Origin: Clostridia bacterium
GTDB lineage: Bacteria; Bacillota; Clostridia; UMGS1840
NCBI GenBank assembly: GCA_017936745.1
Contig: JAGBEY010000002.1
Span: forward strand, 1-57,948
Direction: 5' to 3'
Length of the DNA: 57,948 nucleotides
Shown: positions 50,933-57,948 of the stretch, one piece after another
How the letters are laid out: each line of letters opens with the position of its first letter
Position numbering within the stretch: the first letter of the stretch is position 1
Position numbers and translations under genes: made by a program
The notes under the pieces: model-generated
Told to the model about the DNA's origin: nothing
Databases searched by the model: none
What the model saw: only the letters and a program-made list of their open reading frames with translations

Positions 50933-51637
50933 ATGAAAAAAATTGCACTTGTAACCGGCGCAGGCAAAGGAATCGGAAAAGCCATTGCAAGCCGTCTTTT
51001 GGAAGATGGTTTTACGGTTATTGCCAACACCCGAAACACGCCCGTAGAGGCACAACAAAATCTCATAGAATACCGTGCCGACATCACACAAGAATCACAA
51101 GTCACCAAAATGATTACAGATGTCATCAACACCTACGGTCAGATTGATGTTCTGGTCAATAATGCAGGAATTGCCGAGCAAAAGCTTTTTACAGACATTA
51201 CCGAAGCCGATTGGGATAATATGATAAACCACAACTTAAAAAGCATGTTTTTGGTCACCAAAGCGGTGCTTCCCAATATGATTCATAATAAGCAAGGAAA
51301 AATCATCAACATTTCTTCCATCTGGGGGATTTGCGGTGCTTCCTGTGAGGTGCATTACTCGGCAGCAAAAGCAGGCGTTATCGGTTTTACCAAAGCCCTT
51401 GCCAAAGAAGTCGGCCCAAGTAACATCACGGTAAATTGCATTGCACCAGGTGTCATACAGACCGATATGCTGCAGTCCTTTTCCAAAGAGGATTTAGATG
51501 CCTTAAAAGAGGAAACTCCTCTCGGAAAATTGGGAACTCCCGAAGATATTGCCGCTGCTGTCAGCTTTTTTGCAGATAACCGGTCTGATTTTATTACCGG
51601 ACAGATTTTAAGTCCCAACGGAGGCTTTGTAATATGA
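50933..51637 (+). CDS. ymfI: SDR-family reductase, probable EF-P 5-aminopentanone reductase (YmfI-like)
   Basis: A 234-aa short-chain dehydrogenase: NADP-binding VTGAGKGIGKAIAS (about 7-20), NNAG near 80, catalytic Ser/Tyr/Lys in ISSIWGICGASCEVHYSAAK, and NCIAPGVIQTDML. The segment SSIWGICGASCEVHYSAAKA is characteristic of YmfI, which finishes the 5-aminopentanol modification of elongation factor P, rather than of FabG. EF-P itself is not in the window, and FabG activity is the fallback call. The stop overlaps the GNAT start (ATGA). Confidence 0.78.
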   Translation: MKKIALVTGAGKGIGKAIASRLLEDGFTVIANTRNTPVEAQQNLIEYRADITQESQVTKMITDVINTYGQIDVLVNNAGIAEQKLFTDITEADWDNMINHNLKSMFLVTKAVLPNMIHNKQGKIINISSIWGICGASCEVHYSAAKAGVIGFTKALAKEVGPSNITVNCIAPGVIQTDMLQSFSKEDLDALKEETPLGKLGTPEDIAAAVSFFADNRSDFITGQILSPNGGFVI

Positions 51638-52077
51638 AGTTAGTTGATTTTACACCGCAATACGAAGAAGCATTTTATACAATGTGCAGCCAGTTTTTTT
51701 CCTCCCCTGCAGTGTGTCACCCTATCAGCCGCGAAGCAATGAAAACCACCTTTCAGACTGCTCTTTCCGACTCTCCCTATATGAGAGGACTGATGATTTT
51801 AGAAGAGGAAACACCAATCGGATATCTTCTGCTTTCTTTTACCTATTCCAACGAGGTTGGCGGAATGGTGGTCTGGATTGAAGAAATTTTCATTTCGGAA
51901 GCACACCGCAGCAAAGGATACGGCAAGCAAGTGCTTCAGTGGATTATTTCCACCTATTCCGATAAGGTAAAACGATTTCGTCTGGAGGTAACCAAGGAAA
52001 ACGCCTCGGCAAGAAAGCTATATGAGTCCTTTGGATTTTCCAATCTTCCCTACGAGCAAATGACATTGGAACAATAA
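51634..52077 (+). CDS. GNAT-family N-acetyltransferase
   Basis: A 147-aa acetyltransferase with the acetyl-CoA loop HRSKGYGKQVLQWIIS (about 90) after the beta4 strand VVWIEEIFISEA, and the C-terminal LEVTKENASARKLYESFGF. The start ATG 51634 overlaps the SDR stop, so the two are co-translated. Substrate is unknown; coupling to a YmfI-like gene may point to a protein-modification role, which is speculation. Confidence 0.85.
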   Translation: MKLVDFTPQYEEAFYTMCSQFFSSPAVCHPISREAMKTTFQTALSDSPYMRGLMILEEETPIGYLLLSFTYSNEVGGMVVWIEEIFISEAHRSKGYGKQVLQWIISTYSDKVKRFRLEVTKENASARKLYESFGFSNLPYEQMTLEQ

Positions 52078-52078
52078 C

Positions 52079-52115
52079 AAAAAACCGTAAGAACTGATGT
52101 TCTTACGGTTTTTTT
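52079..52115. terminator. Bidirectional terminator GNAT gene / ferredoxin
   Basis: AAAAAACCGTAAGAAC (52079-52094) pairs with GTTCTTACGG plus T7 (52099-52115). Confidence 0.92.
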
Positions 52116-52132
52116 CTGAATGAATCCGAGGA

Positions 52133-52303
52133 TTAACCTTCAACAGGCGCTCCTACAGGACAAACACCTGCGCAAGTACCGCAATCAATACAAGCGTCAG
52201 CGTCAATTTCGTATTTGCTGTCACCTGCGGTGATGCAGTTTACGGGGCATTCCGCTTCACAAGCGCCGCAGCTGATGCATTCGTCAGTAATTTTGAAAGC
52301 CAT
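52133..52303 (-). CDS. 2[4Fe-4S] ferredoxin
   Basis: A 56-aa clostridial-type ferredoxin too short for usual ORF cut-offs. It starts MAFKITDECISCGACEAECP, then VNCITAG, and carries the second motif CIDCGTCAGVCPVGAP. Eight cysteines in two CxxCxxCxxxCP sets bind two [4Fe-4S] clusters that carry low-potential electrons, for example for pyruvate:ferredoxin oxidoreductase or hydrogenase. TAGGAGGTG lies nine bases before ATG 52303. Monocistronic, with its own promoter and terminator. Confidence 0.95.
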   Translation of the reverse strand: MAFKITDECISCGACEAECPVNCITAGDSKYEIDADACIDCGTCAGVCPVGAPVEG

Positions 52304-52335
52304 GGGAAATACACCTCCTAAAAAAATCTGTCTAT

Positions 52336-52364
52336 ATCTTACTACATTTTTTTTGAAATTTCAA
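52336..52364 (-). promoter_or_regulatory. Promoter for the ferredoxin gene
   Basis: On the minus strand TTGAAA (52364-52359), 17 bp, TAAGAT (52341-52336). Confidence 0.65.
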
Positions 52365-52392
52365 TAGTTTTTGGGAATTTTTTTCGTTTTGT

Positions 52393-53139
52393 CTAAAAGT
52401 TTATCAAAAGTCCTACGGGGCAATGGTCGCTCCCCAGAACCTCAGGATAAATCACACTGTCTGAAACAGAAGGCATCAACGCCTCCGATACAATGAAGTA
52501 GTCAATCCGCCAACCGATGTTTTTTGCTCTTGCCTGGAAGCGATAAGACCACCAGCTGTAGGCATCGGTTTTATCAGGATAAAGACTGCGGAACGTATCA
52601 GAAAAACCGGCAGATAAAAGCTCCGTCATTTTATTTCGTTCTTCATCAGAGAAACCGGGATTGCCCCGATTGGTTTTCGGGTTTTTCAAATCAATCTCCT
52701 GATGTGCTACGTTCAAGTCACCGCACAAAATAACCGGCTTTGACAGAGAAGATAAATAGCTCCGGAAATCATCTTCAAATTCCATCCGATACGGAAGTCT
52801 TGCCAGCTCCTGCTGTGCGTTTGGCGTATAGCAATTCACCAGATAAAACCGGTCAAACTCCAGCGTCATGACTCTTCCCTCATCATCGTGCTTTCCGTTG
52901 ATGCCATATTGCACGTGAAGCGGTTTTTCCTTGGTAAACACAGCAGTACCGCTGTAGCCTTTCTTCTGGGCACTGTGCCAATATTGATAGTACCCATTTG
53001 TTTCAATATCGGCTTGTCCCTCCTGCATTTTTGTTTCCTGAACACAGAAAATATCTGCATCCGCCTCTTTGAAAAAATCAAGGAATCCTTTCCCAAGACA
53101 AGCACGGAGTCCGTTTACATTCCAGGATATCAATTTCAT
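52393..53139 (-). CDS. exoA: Exodeoxyribonuclease III (AP endonuclease ExoA/Xth)
   Basis: Base-excision repair enzyme that cuts 5' of abasic sites. The start is ATG 53139 (MKLISWNVNGLRACLGKGF), as AAAGGAG lies nine bases before it; the ATG three codons earlier is too close to that site. The 248 aa keep the catalytic set: Asn7 in SWNVNG, Glu in CVQETKMQ, YTPNAQ, GDLNVAHQEIDL, the WWSYR box and C-terminal GSDHCPVG. It lies 16 bp after the CPBP gene stop on the far side and shares no overlap. Confidence 0.96.
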   Translation of the reverse strand: MKLISWNVNGLRACLGKGFLDFFKEADADIFCVQETKMQEGQADIETNGYYQYWHSAQKKGYSGTAVFTKEKPLHVQYGINGKHDDEGRVMTLEFDRFYLVNCYTPNAQQELARLPYRMEFEDDFRSYLSSLSKPVILCGDLNVAHQEIDLKNPKTNRGNPGFSDEERNKMTELLSAGFSDTFRSLYPDKTDAYSWWSYRFQARAKNIGWRIDYFIVSEALMPSVSDSVIYPEVLGSDHCPVGLLINF

Positions 53140-53154
53140 ATTACACATCTCCTT

Positions 53155-53805
53155 TTAACTCAAATAAAACAATACCGCACCAATCAGATTGATGCCCACA
53201 TTTGCTCCAAGGTGAATCAGCCAGCCGGCATAAATATTCTCGCAACGGCGGTCCACTTCGCAAAAAAACAATCCGGCAACCGCTAAGCCCAGTAAACAAA
53301 AGAGAACCATACCGTGGGAAAACCAGTTTCCGAAAATCCCGATGTGATACAGTGCAAAAAGCACGGAGGAAAACACATAGGCGTACACCTTTTTTCCACG
53401 AAGCCACAAATTGCGGAACAAAAATCCCCGAAAGAAAAACTCCTCCAAAAAGCTGTTCACGAGAACAATATGTAAAAACACAAAGGGATACACGCCCTTG
53501 GTAATCTGCTGATTGTTGAGCCCCGACAAAATCCGGTTCGGGTCAAAGAAAGAAGAAAGCAGAGTATATCCCACTAAAATAGCTCCGGCACACAAAACCC
53601 CGAGAATGGCAGGTAATTTCAAACTTCCTTTCTCTCCAAAATACATCACCCGGGAAAGCTCTTGTTTTCTTACCAAAAAGTATAGAAGCGGAACTCCGCC
53701 GAATAAAACAAGCTTCACAAAGGATGTCATCCAATATCCGTTATCAGGAGAAAACAAGCTGAGGGTATACAAAACACAAGATAAAATCGCCAATAAGCTG
53801 ACCAT
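53155..53805 (-). CDS. CPBP-family intramembrane glutamic protease
   Basis: A 216-aa protein with about six membrane helices and the CPBP (Abi, Rce1-like) motifs: SFLEEFFFRGFLFRNLWLR (EExxxR, about 117-135), an FALYHIGIF helix with His, and the late IHLGANVGIN with His and Asn. Members cut prenylated or hydrophobic peptides, or serve in bacteriocin self-immunity. No bacteriocin operon is seen next to it. The gene lies between a DUF218 gene (4 bp) and exoA (15 bp). Confidence 0.85.
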   Translation of the reverse strand: MVSLLAILSCVLYTLSLFSPDNGYWMTSFVKLVLFGGVPLLYFLVRKQELSRVMYFGEKGSLKLPAILGVLCAGAILVGYTLLSSFFDPNRILSGLNNQQITKGVYPFVFLHIVLVNSFLEEFFFRGFLFRNLWLRGKKVYAYVFSSVLFALYHIGIFGNWFSHGMVLFCLLGLAVAGLFFCEVDRRCENIYAGWLIHLGANVGINLIGAVLFYLS

Positions 53806-53809
53806 AGGC

Positions 53810-54469
53810 TTAATCCTCCGTTACTCTGCCATCTGTAGTTGATACGGGAATGGGATCTCCTAAAAATTTGGGTTCCGGATGCAGAATTTCGCACTGTAAA
53901 AATGCTTTTACTCTTGCAAACAGCTCTCTGCCCTTTTGTATGGTTGCCTCCGGCTGAGGATAGTTTCCGCAGGAAATACCATATGCAGGGATATCCAGTT
54001 GATTTGCAATATAAAGAGCGCGAATGGCGTGCGGCTCCTGACTAACGATAATCGCATTTTTGAGCCGGAAAATTTCTTTGGCACGGTATACCGTATCATA
54101 AGTGGAAAACCCTGCATGGTCCATAAAGATATGAGAAGCAGGAACCCCTTTTTTTACCAGATAGTCCCGCATTGCCCTTACTTCATTGTAATCCTTTGTA
54201 CCATGGTCTCCCGAAACGATAATCCGTTTTGCAAACCCTTCCTGATACATTCGGTATGCTGTATTTAACCGGTCTGCCAAAATAGCGGAAACGGTATTGC
54301 CGTATACCGATGCTCCGGGCACAATCACCGCATCACAAATCTCCGGCTGCTCACATAAATAAGCTTTTCCTACCGTTTCTACATAATAGCTAATACCGAA
54401 AATGCTGATGACCCCCACAAAAAGAAGCACTACTACAGCAAGAAAAATTGTCTTGAGTCGTTTTATCAT
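53810..54469 (-). CDS. SanA/YdcF-like DUF218 membrane protein
   Basis: A 219-aa protein with one N-terminal membrane helix (IFLAVVVLLFVGVISIFGIS) and an outside DUF218 domain: DAVIVPGASVYGNTVSAILA, KRIIVSGDHGTKDYNEVRAM, FMDHAGFSTYDTVYRAKEI and IIVSQEPHAIRALYIANQL. This pattern is that of SanA (vancomycin high-temperature exclusion protein), linked to envelope integrity in enterobacteria. The enzymatic function is unknown. It is the first gene of a three-gene minus unit with the CPBP protease and exoA. Confidence 0.88.
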   Translation of the reverse strand: MIKRLKTIFLAVVVLLFVGVISIFGISYYVETVGKAYLCEQPEICDAVIVPGASVYGNTVSAILADRLNTAYRMYQEGFAKRIIVSGDHGTKDYNEVRAMRDYLVKKGVPASHIFMDHAGFSTYDTVYRAKEIFRLKNAIIVSQEPHAIRALYIANQLDIPAYGISCGNYPQPEATIQKGRELFARVKAFLQCEILHPEPKFLGDPIPVSTTDGRVTED

Positions 54470-54553
54470 TTTTCTATATTCCTTTATTTCGATACTTACA
54501 AACAGTATAACATATTGTTTTGAATTTGTATACCATTTTCACAGATTTTACAT

Positions 54554-54595
54554 AAAAAAGAACAGCTCACCATAGAAAATGAGCTGTTCTTTTTT
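54554..54595. terminator. Bidirectional intrinsic terminator
   Basis: AAAAAAGAACAGCTCA (54554-54569) pairs with TGAGCTGTTCTTTTTT (54580-54595). On the minus strand it ends the DUF1540 transcript. The 100 bp between it and the DUF1540 stop hold no gene. Confidence 0.9.
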
Positions 54596-54702
54596 GGGGA
54601 ATGAATTAATTCGGATGTAAAAACATCCGCAGATAAAGTAGAAAAAACGGATTTGAAGTCGTAAAAAGGGCTGATACTGCCCTTTCGTTTGAAATGAAAC
54701 AG

Positions 54703-54867
54703 TTATTTCTTTGCGAAAGATTTGCAGTCGGTGCACTGATCCATTGTCGGGTCAGCCTCGTGAGTACCGATGCTTACGCAATCCAGAGAACAATAGTTTT
54801 CTGTGTTGCAATGATGTCTGCACTGCTGAACAGTACATTTGATGGAACGGTTTGCCTGATTGTTCAT
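54703..54867 (-). CDS. DUF1540 small cysteine-rich protein
   Basis: A 54-aa protein with the DUF1540 pattern: IKCTVQQCRHHCNTENYC, then CVSIGTHEADPTMDQCTDCK. Eight cysteines and three histidines suggest metal binding. DUF1540 proteins are common in Clostridia and Bacilli; some are reported in spores, but function is unknown. AGAGGAGG precedes ATG 54867. It is below usual ORF length cut-offs. Confidence 0.88.
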   Translation of the reverse strand: MNNQANRSIKCTVQQCRHHCNTENYCSLDCVSIGTHEADPTMDQCTDCKSFAKK

Positions 54868-54959
54868 ACGAAAACGCCTCCTCTTAAGATTGTAGAAAAA
54901 AATAAATTTCTTTTCTCATTTTCAGTATGGGCAATTTTCGTGTCTCCTATACCTGCTTT

Positions 54960-55187
54960 TTAAAAAAACAGCAAAAAAGCAAGCAGCAAAACAGGAATCA
55001 AATCATCCGAATCTTCACTTAGGAGAATCAATATAATTCCGATTAAAATAATATCATCGGATTCCAGACCCGAAAACAATGACCCCAGGCCCGGTTTCTT
55101 TTTTTGCGGCGGGTCCCGGAGTGGCATTTGAGGCATTGCATTTTCTTTTTTGGTGTAAACCGTTTGCGGAAAAGACTGATACATCAT
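54960..55187 (-). CDS. Small protein with acidic hydrophobic C-terminus, unknown function (75 aa)
   Basis: I do not recognise a named family. A polar N-terminus (QSFPQTVYTKKENAMPQMPL, then DPPQKKKPGLGSLF) is followed by one or two very hydrophobic stretches broken by Asp/Glu: DDIILIGIILILLSEDSDDL and IPVLLLAFLLFF. AGAGGGG lies before ATG 55187. It is the last of three or four small genes on this strand. The Leu/Ile-Asp pattern recalls small sporulation-associated membrane peptides in Clostridia, which is a weak analogy. Confidence 0.65.
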   Translation of the reverse strand: MMYQSFPQTVYTKKENAMPQMPLRDPPQKKKPGLGSLFSGLESDDIILIGIILILLSEDSDDLIPVLLLAFLLFF

Positions 55188-55211
55188 GAAAAGTCCCCTC
55201 TGTATGTAACA

Positions 55212-55577
55212 TTATAAATATTTTCTTGATTTTCTCATAGTATTCAACACTTCATATGCTTGCAGAATTTTTAAGCAAGAATCCACCTTCGGCTGTCTTT
55301 GAGAACGAAGATAAGGCTTAAGTGCTGATAATAAAACCGCCTCTTTGGTGTTCCTTGCCTCCTGGAAACGGCTCATAATGCCGGAAATTTGCTGCATCAT
55401 TGCAGCGGTGTCGGCAAATTCATTGTTATGCCCGGCGGAAGAAACCTGCCCAACAGAAGTTTTTTCCTCCTGATTTGATAAAAAGGATTGGATCAGAGGA
55501 CCTGCTTCCTTGGCTTTTTCTTCACCCAGAACACCCTGCAGCAACCCCAATATGGAATTTTTATCCATTTCTGCCAT
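55212..55577 (-). CDS. Helical small protein of unknown function (121 aa)
   Basis: The start is ATG 55577 (MAEMDKNSILGLLQGVLGEE); GGAGGTGATACC precedes it and lies inside the longer ORF. The protein is mostly helical and polar: EKAKEAGPLIQSFLSNQEEK, MMQQISGIMSRFQEARNTKE, AVLLSALKPYLRSQRQPKVD, and a basic end MRKSRKYL. No domain is recognised. It lies 24 bp before the 75-aa gene and 23 bp after the 79-aa gene, clearly one operon. Confidence 0.72.
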   Translation of the reverse strand: MAEMDKNSILGLLQGVLGEEKAKEAGPLIQSFLSNQEEKTSVGQVSSAGHNNEFADTAAMMQQISGIMSRFQEARNTKEAVLLSALKPYLRSQRQPKVDSCLKILQAYEVLNTMRKSRKYL

Positions 55578-55600
55578 GGTATCACCTCCCAAGCATTTTT

Positions 55601-55840
55601 CTACTTCAGTTTTTTGAGCAACTCCACGAGTTCACGATTTTCTGATTTTAAAAAGGTTTTCATCAGTTCATTTTTATCGGTGCTGCTTAAATTACGGAGC
55701 ATATTTATGATATCCTCCTGATCCACCCTTGCAAATGCCTGTTGCACCTGCGGATTTTCGGAAAGCATTTTCGCACGCTTCATCGCCTGCTCCACCTGCG
55801 ACCGGTTGTAGCCTTTGAAGAAATCTTCTAATCCTGCCAT
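55601..55840 (-). CDS. Small helical protein of unknown function (79 aa)
   Basis: A 79-aa, highly charged helical protein: MAGLEDFFKGYNRSQVEQAM, LSENPQVQQAFARVDQEDII, LRNLSSTDKNELMKTFLKSE, ending ELVELLKKLK. AAAGGAG precedes ATG 55840. No cysteine, no membrane segment. It shares Gln/Met-rich helical character with the next gene, so the two may interact; that is inference. Confidence 0.72.
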   Translation of the reverse strand: MAGLEDFFKGYNRSQVEQAMKRAKMLSENPQVQQAFARVDQEDIINMLRNLSSTDKNELMKTFLKSENRELVELLKKLK

Positions 55841-55863
55841 AATCTGTCTCCTTTATCTTATGG

Positions 55864-55922
55864 AGGGATTGCAGATACAACCGATATTTCACTGATAATT
55901 GTATGCTGCAATCCCTTTTTTT
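55864..55922. other. Stem-loop with plus-strand T-run upstream of the small-gene operon
   Basis: GGGATTGCAG (55864-55873) pairs with CTGCAATCCC (55906-55915); ATACAA with TTGTAT extends the stem past a bulge. On the plus strand T7 follows, an ideal terminator, yet no plus-strand gene ends here. On the minus strand it lies in the leader of the 79-aa gene, between that gene and the 19-aa ORF. Confidence 0.7.
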
Positions 55923-55930
55923 ATGTTTTT

Positions 55931-55990
55931 TTAATAAAATAATAATAAGAAAATCAAGATAAAAAATAATAAGGAAGAATCACCTTTCAT
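55931..55990 (-). CDS. 19-residue hydrophobic peptide ORF
   Basis: Reads MKGDSSLLFFILIFLLLFY and stops. AAGAGGTGAGACAG precedes ATG 55990, a good ribosome site. The peptide is one short membrane helix behind a polar start, like the tiny YjcZ-type or SpoVM-class membrane peptides of spore formers. It faces the same way as the three small genes downstream and is separated from them by the stem-loop at 55864. Such a short ORF could also be chance. Confidence 0.45.
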   Translation of the reverse strand: MKGDSSLLFFILIFLLLFY

Positions 55991-56104
55991 CTGTCTCACC
56001 TCTTTCATTAACAATATATGTCAACCGTGTCATTGTGTTATAAATTTGTAATTTTCGGGACACAATACAGAGGAAAGAAACAATACTTTAAGGAGATGGA
56101 TACT

Positions 56105-56224
56105 ATGCAAAATCGTGATTATTTTTGGAATCTTTTTTTCAAAACTGGGAGTATTGATGCCTATCTTCTTTTAAAGCAAGCATTTCCCACAGAAGAAAAA
56201 AACAATAAAAATAGGGAAGCTTAA
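56105..56224 (+). CDS. YqzL-like small protein
   Basis: A 39-aa protein: MQNRDYFWNLFFKTGSIDAY, then LLLKQAFPTEEKNNKNREA. The W-x-x-F-x-x-TG-x-[IV]DAYLL[YF]K pattern is that of the YqzL family of Bacillota, which has no known function. ATG 56105 lies behind AAGGAGATGG; longer in-frame readings lack a site. A weak GGAAGC/GCTTCC hairpin follows the stop. Confidence 0.78.
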   Translation: MQNRDYFWNLFFKTGSIDAYLLLKQAFPTEEKNNKNREA

Positions 56225-56260
56225 CAAGCATCAGGCTTCCTCTTTCCATCTTAGTGATAT

Positions 56261-56293
56261 AAAAAAAGGCAGTGATATCGGAATATCACTGCC
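56261..56293 (-). terminator. Terminator of the purine salvage unit
   Basis: GGCAGTGATAT (56268-56278) pairs with ATATCACTGCC (56283-56293) around CGGA; on the minus strand T7 follows (56267-56261). Confidence 0.92.
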
Positions 56294-56303
56294 TTACATA
56301 CAT

Positions 56304-56864
56304 TTAGGAAATTACAGTTCCATCTTTATGAAAGAGCGGAAGCGGCTCAAGATAGATTAAATCATCTCTGCCGATAGCATCTCCTTCTGCCAGAACTGCC
56401 ATTTTCCCCACGATGTTACCGCCGGCAAGGGTTACAAGCTTTTCCAATGCTAAAAGAGACTCCCCTGTGCTGATAACATCGTCCACAATTAAAACGCGTT
56501 TACCCCGGAGCATTTCAGTTTCCCTCTCTCCGATACAAAGAGTCTGCGTTTTTGCTGTGGTGATAGAATCCACATCTGTTGTGAGAAGATTCTTCATATA
56601 AAGCTTTGGACCTTTTCGTGCAACCACATAGTGATTCACGCCCTCCTGCCGTGCCATTTCGCAAATAAGGGGAATCCCCTTTGCCTCTGCGGTAATCAAC
56701 ACATCATGCTCCGGTGCTTTTTTCAAAAGCTCCCGTGCACAGCACTCGGTCAGCTCCACATCACCAAACATGATGAAAGCTCCGATATATAAATCCTCCC
56801 CGATGGGACAAAGCGGAAGCTGCCGGGTTACACCGGCAATTTCCATCTCGTAATGAGATGCCAT
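56304..56864 (-). CDS. Purine phosphoribosyltransferase (Apt/Xpt-like)
   Basis: A type I phosphoribosyltransferase of 186 aa that turns a purine base and PRPP into the nucleotide. The PRPP motif is VLIVDDVISTGESLLALEKL (about 124-143), preceded by the base-side segment LITAEAKGIPLICEMAR. The N-terminal extension (MASHYEMEIAGVTRQLPLCP) and the loop after HYVVARKGPKLYM point to the Apt/Xpt group rather than Hpt. Adenine or xanthine are both possible substrates. It follows the NCS2 permease gene by 21 bp, which supports a purine salvage pair. Confidence 0.88.
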   Translation of the reverse strand: MASHYEMEIAGVTRQLPLCPIGEDLYIGAFIMFGDVELTECCARELLKKAPEHDVLITAEAKGIPLICEMARQEGVNHYVVARKGPKLYMKNLLTTDVDSITTAKTQTLCIGERETEMLRGKRVLIVDDVISTGESLLALEKLVTLAGGNIVGKMAVLAEGDAIGRDDLIYLEPLPLFHKDGTVIS

Positions 56865-56885
56865 AAAACATTCAACCTTTCAATC

Positions 56886-57948
56886 TTACATTACAAGTGT
56901 TGCGATATAGCAAGCAAACAACGCAAAGGATATCCACATAATTACGCTGATATCTTTGATTTTACCGGTTACTACTTTTAAGATAACCCAGGATACGATA
57001 CCAAACATAATACCGGTTGCAATAGAATATGCAAAGGGCATCATAACTACTGCTAAGAAGCCACCGATAACGTCTGCAATATCCCCTTCAAATTCCATAT
57101 TCTTGATGGCAGAAAGCATCAGGATACCAACATACAGCATAGCCGGAGTGGTAGCAAAGCTGGGAATTGCCAGGAAAATGGGTGCAAAAATAATTGCAAT
57201 GATAAACATAATACCAGTGGTCAACGCAGTCAAACCGGTTTTACCGCCTGCAGCAACCCCTGCAGAAGATTCTACATAACTGGTAACAGTGGAAGTACCT
57301 AAGCATGCACCAACAACAGTACCAACTGCATCTGCCATTAAAGCACCGCCGGCATTGGGCAAGGTACCGTCTTCTTTGGTCAGACCTGCTTTCTGAGTTA
57401 CACCGATTAAAGTACCAACGGTATCAAAAATATCGGTATATAAGAAAGTAAATACAACAATTGCAAAAGAAGCAAAGTTTTTCACAACATAACCAAAATC
57501 AAACTGGAACAGCGCAGGAGCTGCAAAGTTGGATTTGATTGCATCCCAGGATAAGGACGGAATTACGGAATAAACACCATTTGCCGGATCCGGAACATAC
57601 CAGCCAACCAGTTCAAAAATGATGCCTAAAATCCAGGTAGCGATAATACCCAACAGAATGCCGCCGGGTACTTTTTTATACTGAAGCACGCCGATAATCA
57701 ATAATCCGACAACAGATAAAATTACGGGAACAGAGGATAAATCTCCCAGTGCCACAGTGGTAGCAGGATCTGAAACGATTACTTTAGAGTTAATCAATGC
57801 GATAATGGTGATAAACAAACCAATCCCTGCGGTAATACCGAATTTCAAGTTGGTGGGAATTTTGTTTACCAGTGCTTCTCTGAACTTGAACAGAGATAAA
57901 ACAATAAAGATAATACCTTCAACAAAAACTGCGGTTAAAGCAACCTGA
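56886..57948 (-). CDS. NCS2-family purine permease (AzgA/PbuG-type), N-terminus cut by window end
   Basis: The reading frame stays open to the right edge: the last 100 bases add QVALTAVFVEGIIFIVLSLF and FREALVNKIPTNLKF before the internal TTG at 57848, so that codon is not the true start. About 354 residues are visible; full members have about 430-460. Motifs: GITAGIGLFITIIALINS, FASFAIVVFTFLYTDIFDTV, GTLIGVTQKAGL and VVGACLGTSTVTSYVESSAG, typical of hypoxanthine/guanine or adenine transporters of the AzgA branch. Any purine riboswitch would lie outside the window. Confidence 0.93.
   Translation of the reverse strand, partial: QVALTAVFVEGIIFIVLSLFKFREALVNKIPTNLKFGITAGIGLFITIIALINSKVIVSDPATTVALGDLSSVPVILSVVGLLIIGVLQYKKVPGGILLGIIATWILGIIFELVGWYVPDPANGVYSVIPSLSWDAIKSNFAAPALFQFDFGYVVKNFASFAIVVFTFLYTDIFDTVGTLIGVTQKAGLTKEDGTLPNAGGALMADAVGTVVGACLGTSTVTSYVESSAGVAAGGKTGLTALTTGIMFIIAIIFAPIFLAIPSFATTPAMLYVGILMLSAIKNMEFEGDIADVIGGFLAVVMMPFAYSIATGIMFGIVSWVILKVVTGKIKDISVIMWISFALFACYIATLVM

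Noticed and set aside
56886..57848. Treating 57848 as the true start of the purine permease
   Set aside because: That codon is an internal TTG; the frame stays open to the window edge with sequence typical of the family, so the gene is cut by the window end.

Overview
The window looks like chromosomal core DNA of a spore-forming, Gram-positive, anaerobic member of the Bacillota, class Clostridia. The evidence is the gene order SRP RNA-dnaX-ybaB-recR-dnaD-dnaC/I and tig-clpP-clpX, the sporulation genes spoVS, spmA, spmB, pdaA and spoIIIE/ftsK, an SLH-domain surface protein, small ferredoxins, flavin-dependent thymidylate synthase, and strong AGGAGG ribosome binding sites. Promoters are of the TTGACA-17-TATAAT type, often with TGG before the -10 box. 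I cannot name the genus. I see no insertion sequence, CRISPR array, integrase or prophage.

Layout. 1-7.8 kb (minus): one long run, prsA-like foldase, AI-2E-type permease, queG, pcrA, rqcH and comM (cut by the left edge). 7.9-10.6 kb: pdaA (plus), then an ACT-domain gene with a ynbB-type PLP lyase (minus). 10.8-14.4 kb (plus): tig-clpP-clpX; the trigger factor carries a long histone-like Lys/Ala tail. 14.4-16.4 kb: a 42-aa ORF, a divergent perfect promoter driving a structured RNA that resembles 6S RNA, and a stalk-domain secreted protein. 16.5-18.7 kb: the poorly understood GGGtGRT / NifU-like pair, and spoVS. 18.9-22.7 kb: VanW lipoprotein and a 1008-aa SLH protein. 22.8-27.7 kb (minus): replication and repair operon headed by the SRP RNA.

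27.8-37.8 kb: mixed single genes, including a C_GCAxxG_C_C redox protein, an HPr-like protein without the phosphorylatable His, a solute-binding lipoprotein with frr, a SulP transporter, an OFA-type MFS transporter, an Mrp/ApbC Fe-S carrier, DUF1846 and a CPA2 antiporter. Then come tRNA-Gln(CTG) and a six-gene minus operon (45.3-38.1 kb): tagA, thyX, uppP, ftsK/spoIIIE, homocysteine methyltransferase-MTHFR fusion and a pterin-binding methyltransferase. 45.5-52.1 kb (plus): amidase plus BhlA-type holin, a lipoprotein with a stalk domain, mnmE, spmAB, and a YmfI-like reductase with a GNAT. 52.1-57.9 kb (mostly minus): ferredoxin, exoA, CPBP protease, DUF218, DUF1540, a cluster of unknown very small proteins, a YqzL-like protein (plus), and a purine phosphoribosyltransferase with an NCS2 purine permease cut by the right edge.

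The best candidates for something new are the structured RNA at 14.6-14.85 kb with its divergent small ORF, the small-protein cluster at 55-56 kb, and the trigger factor tail. All calls come from reading the sequence; no database search was run.
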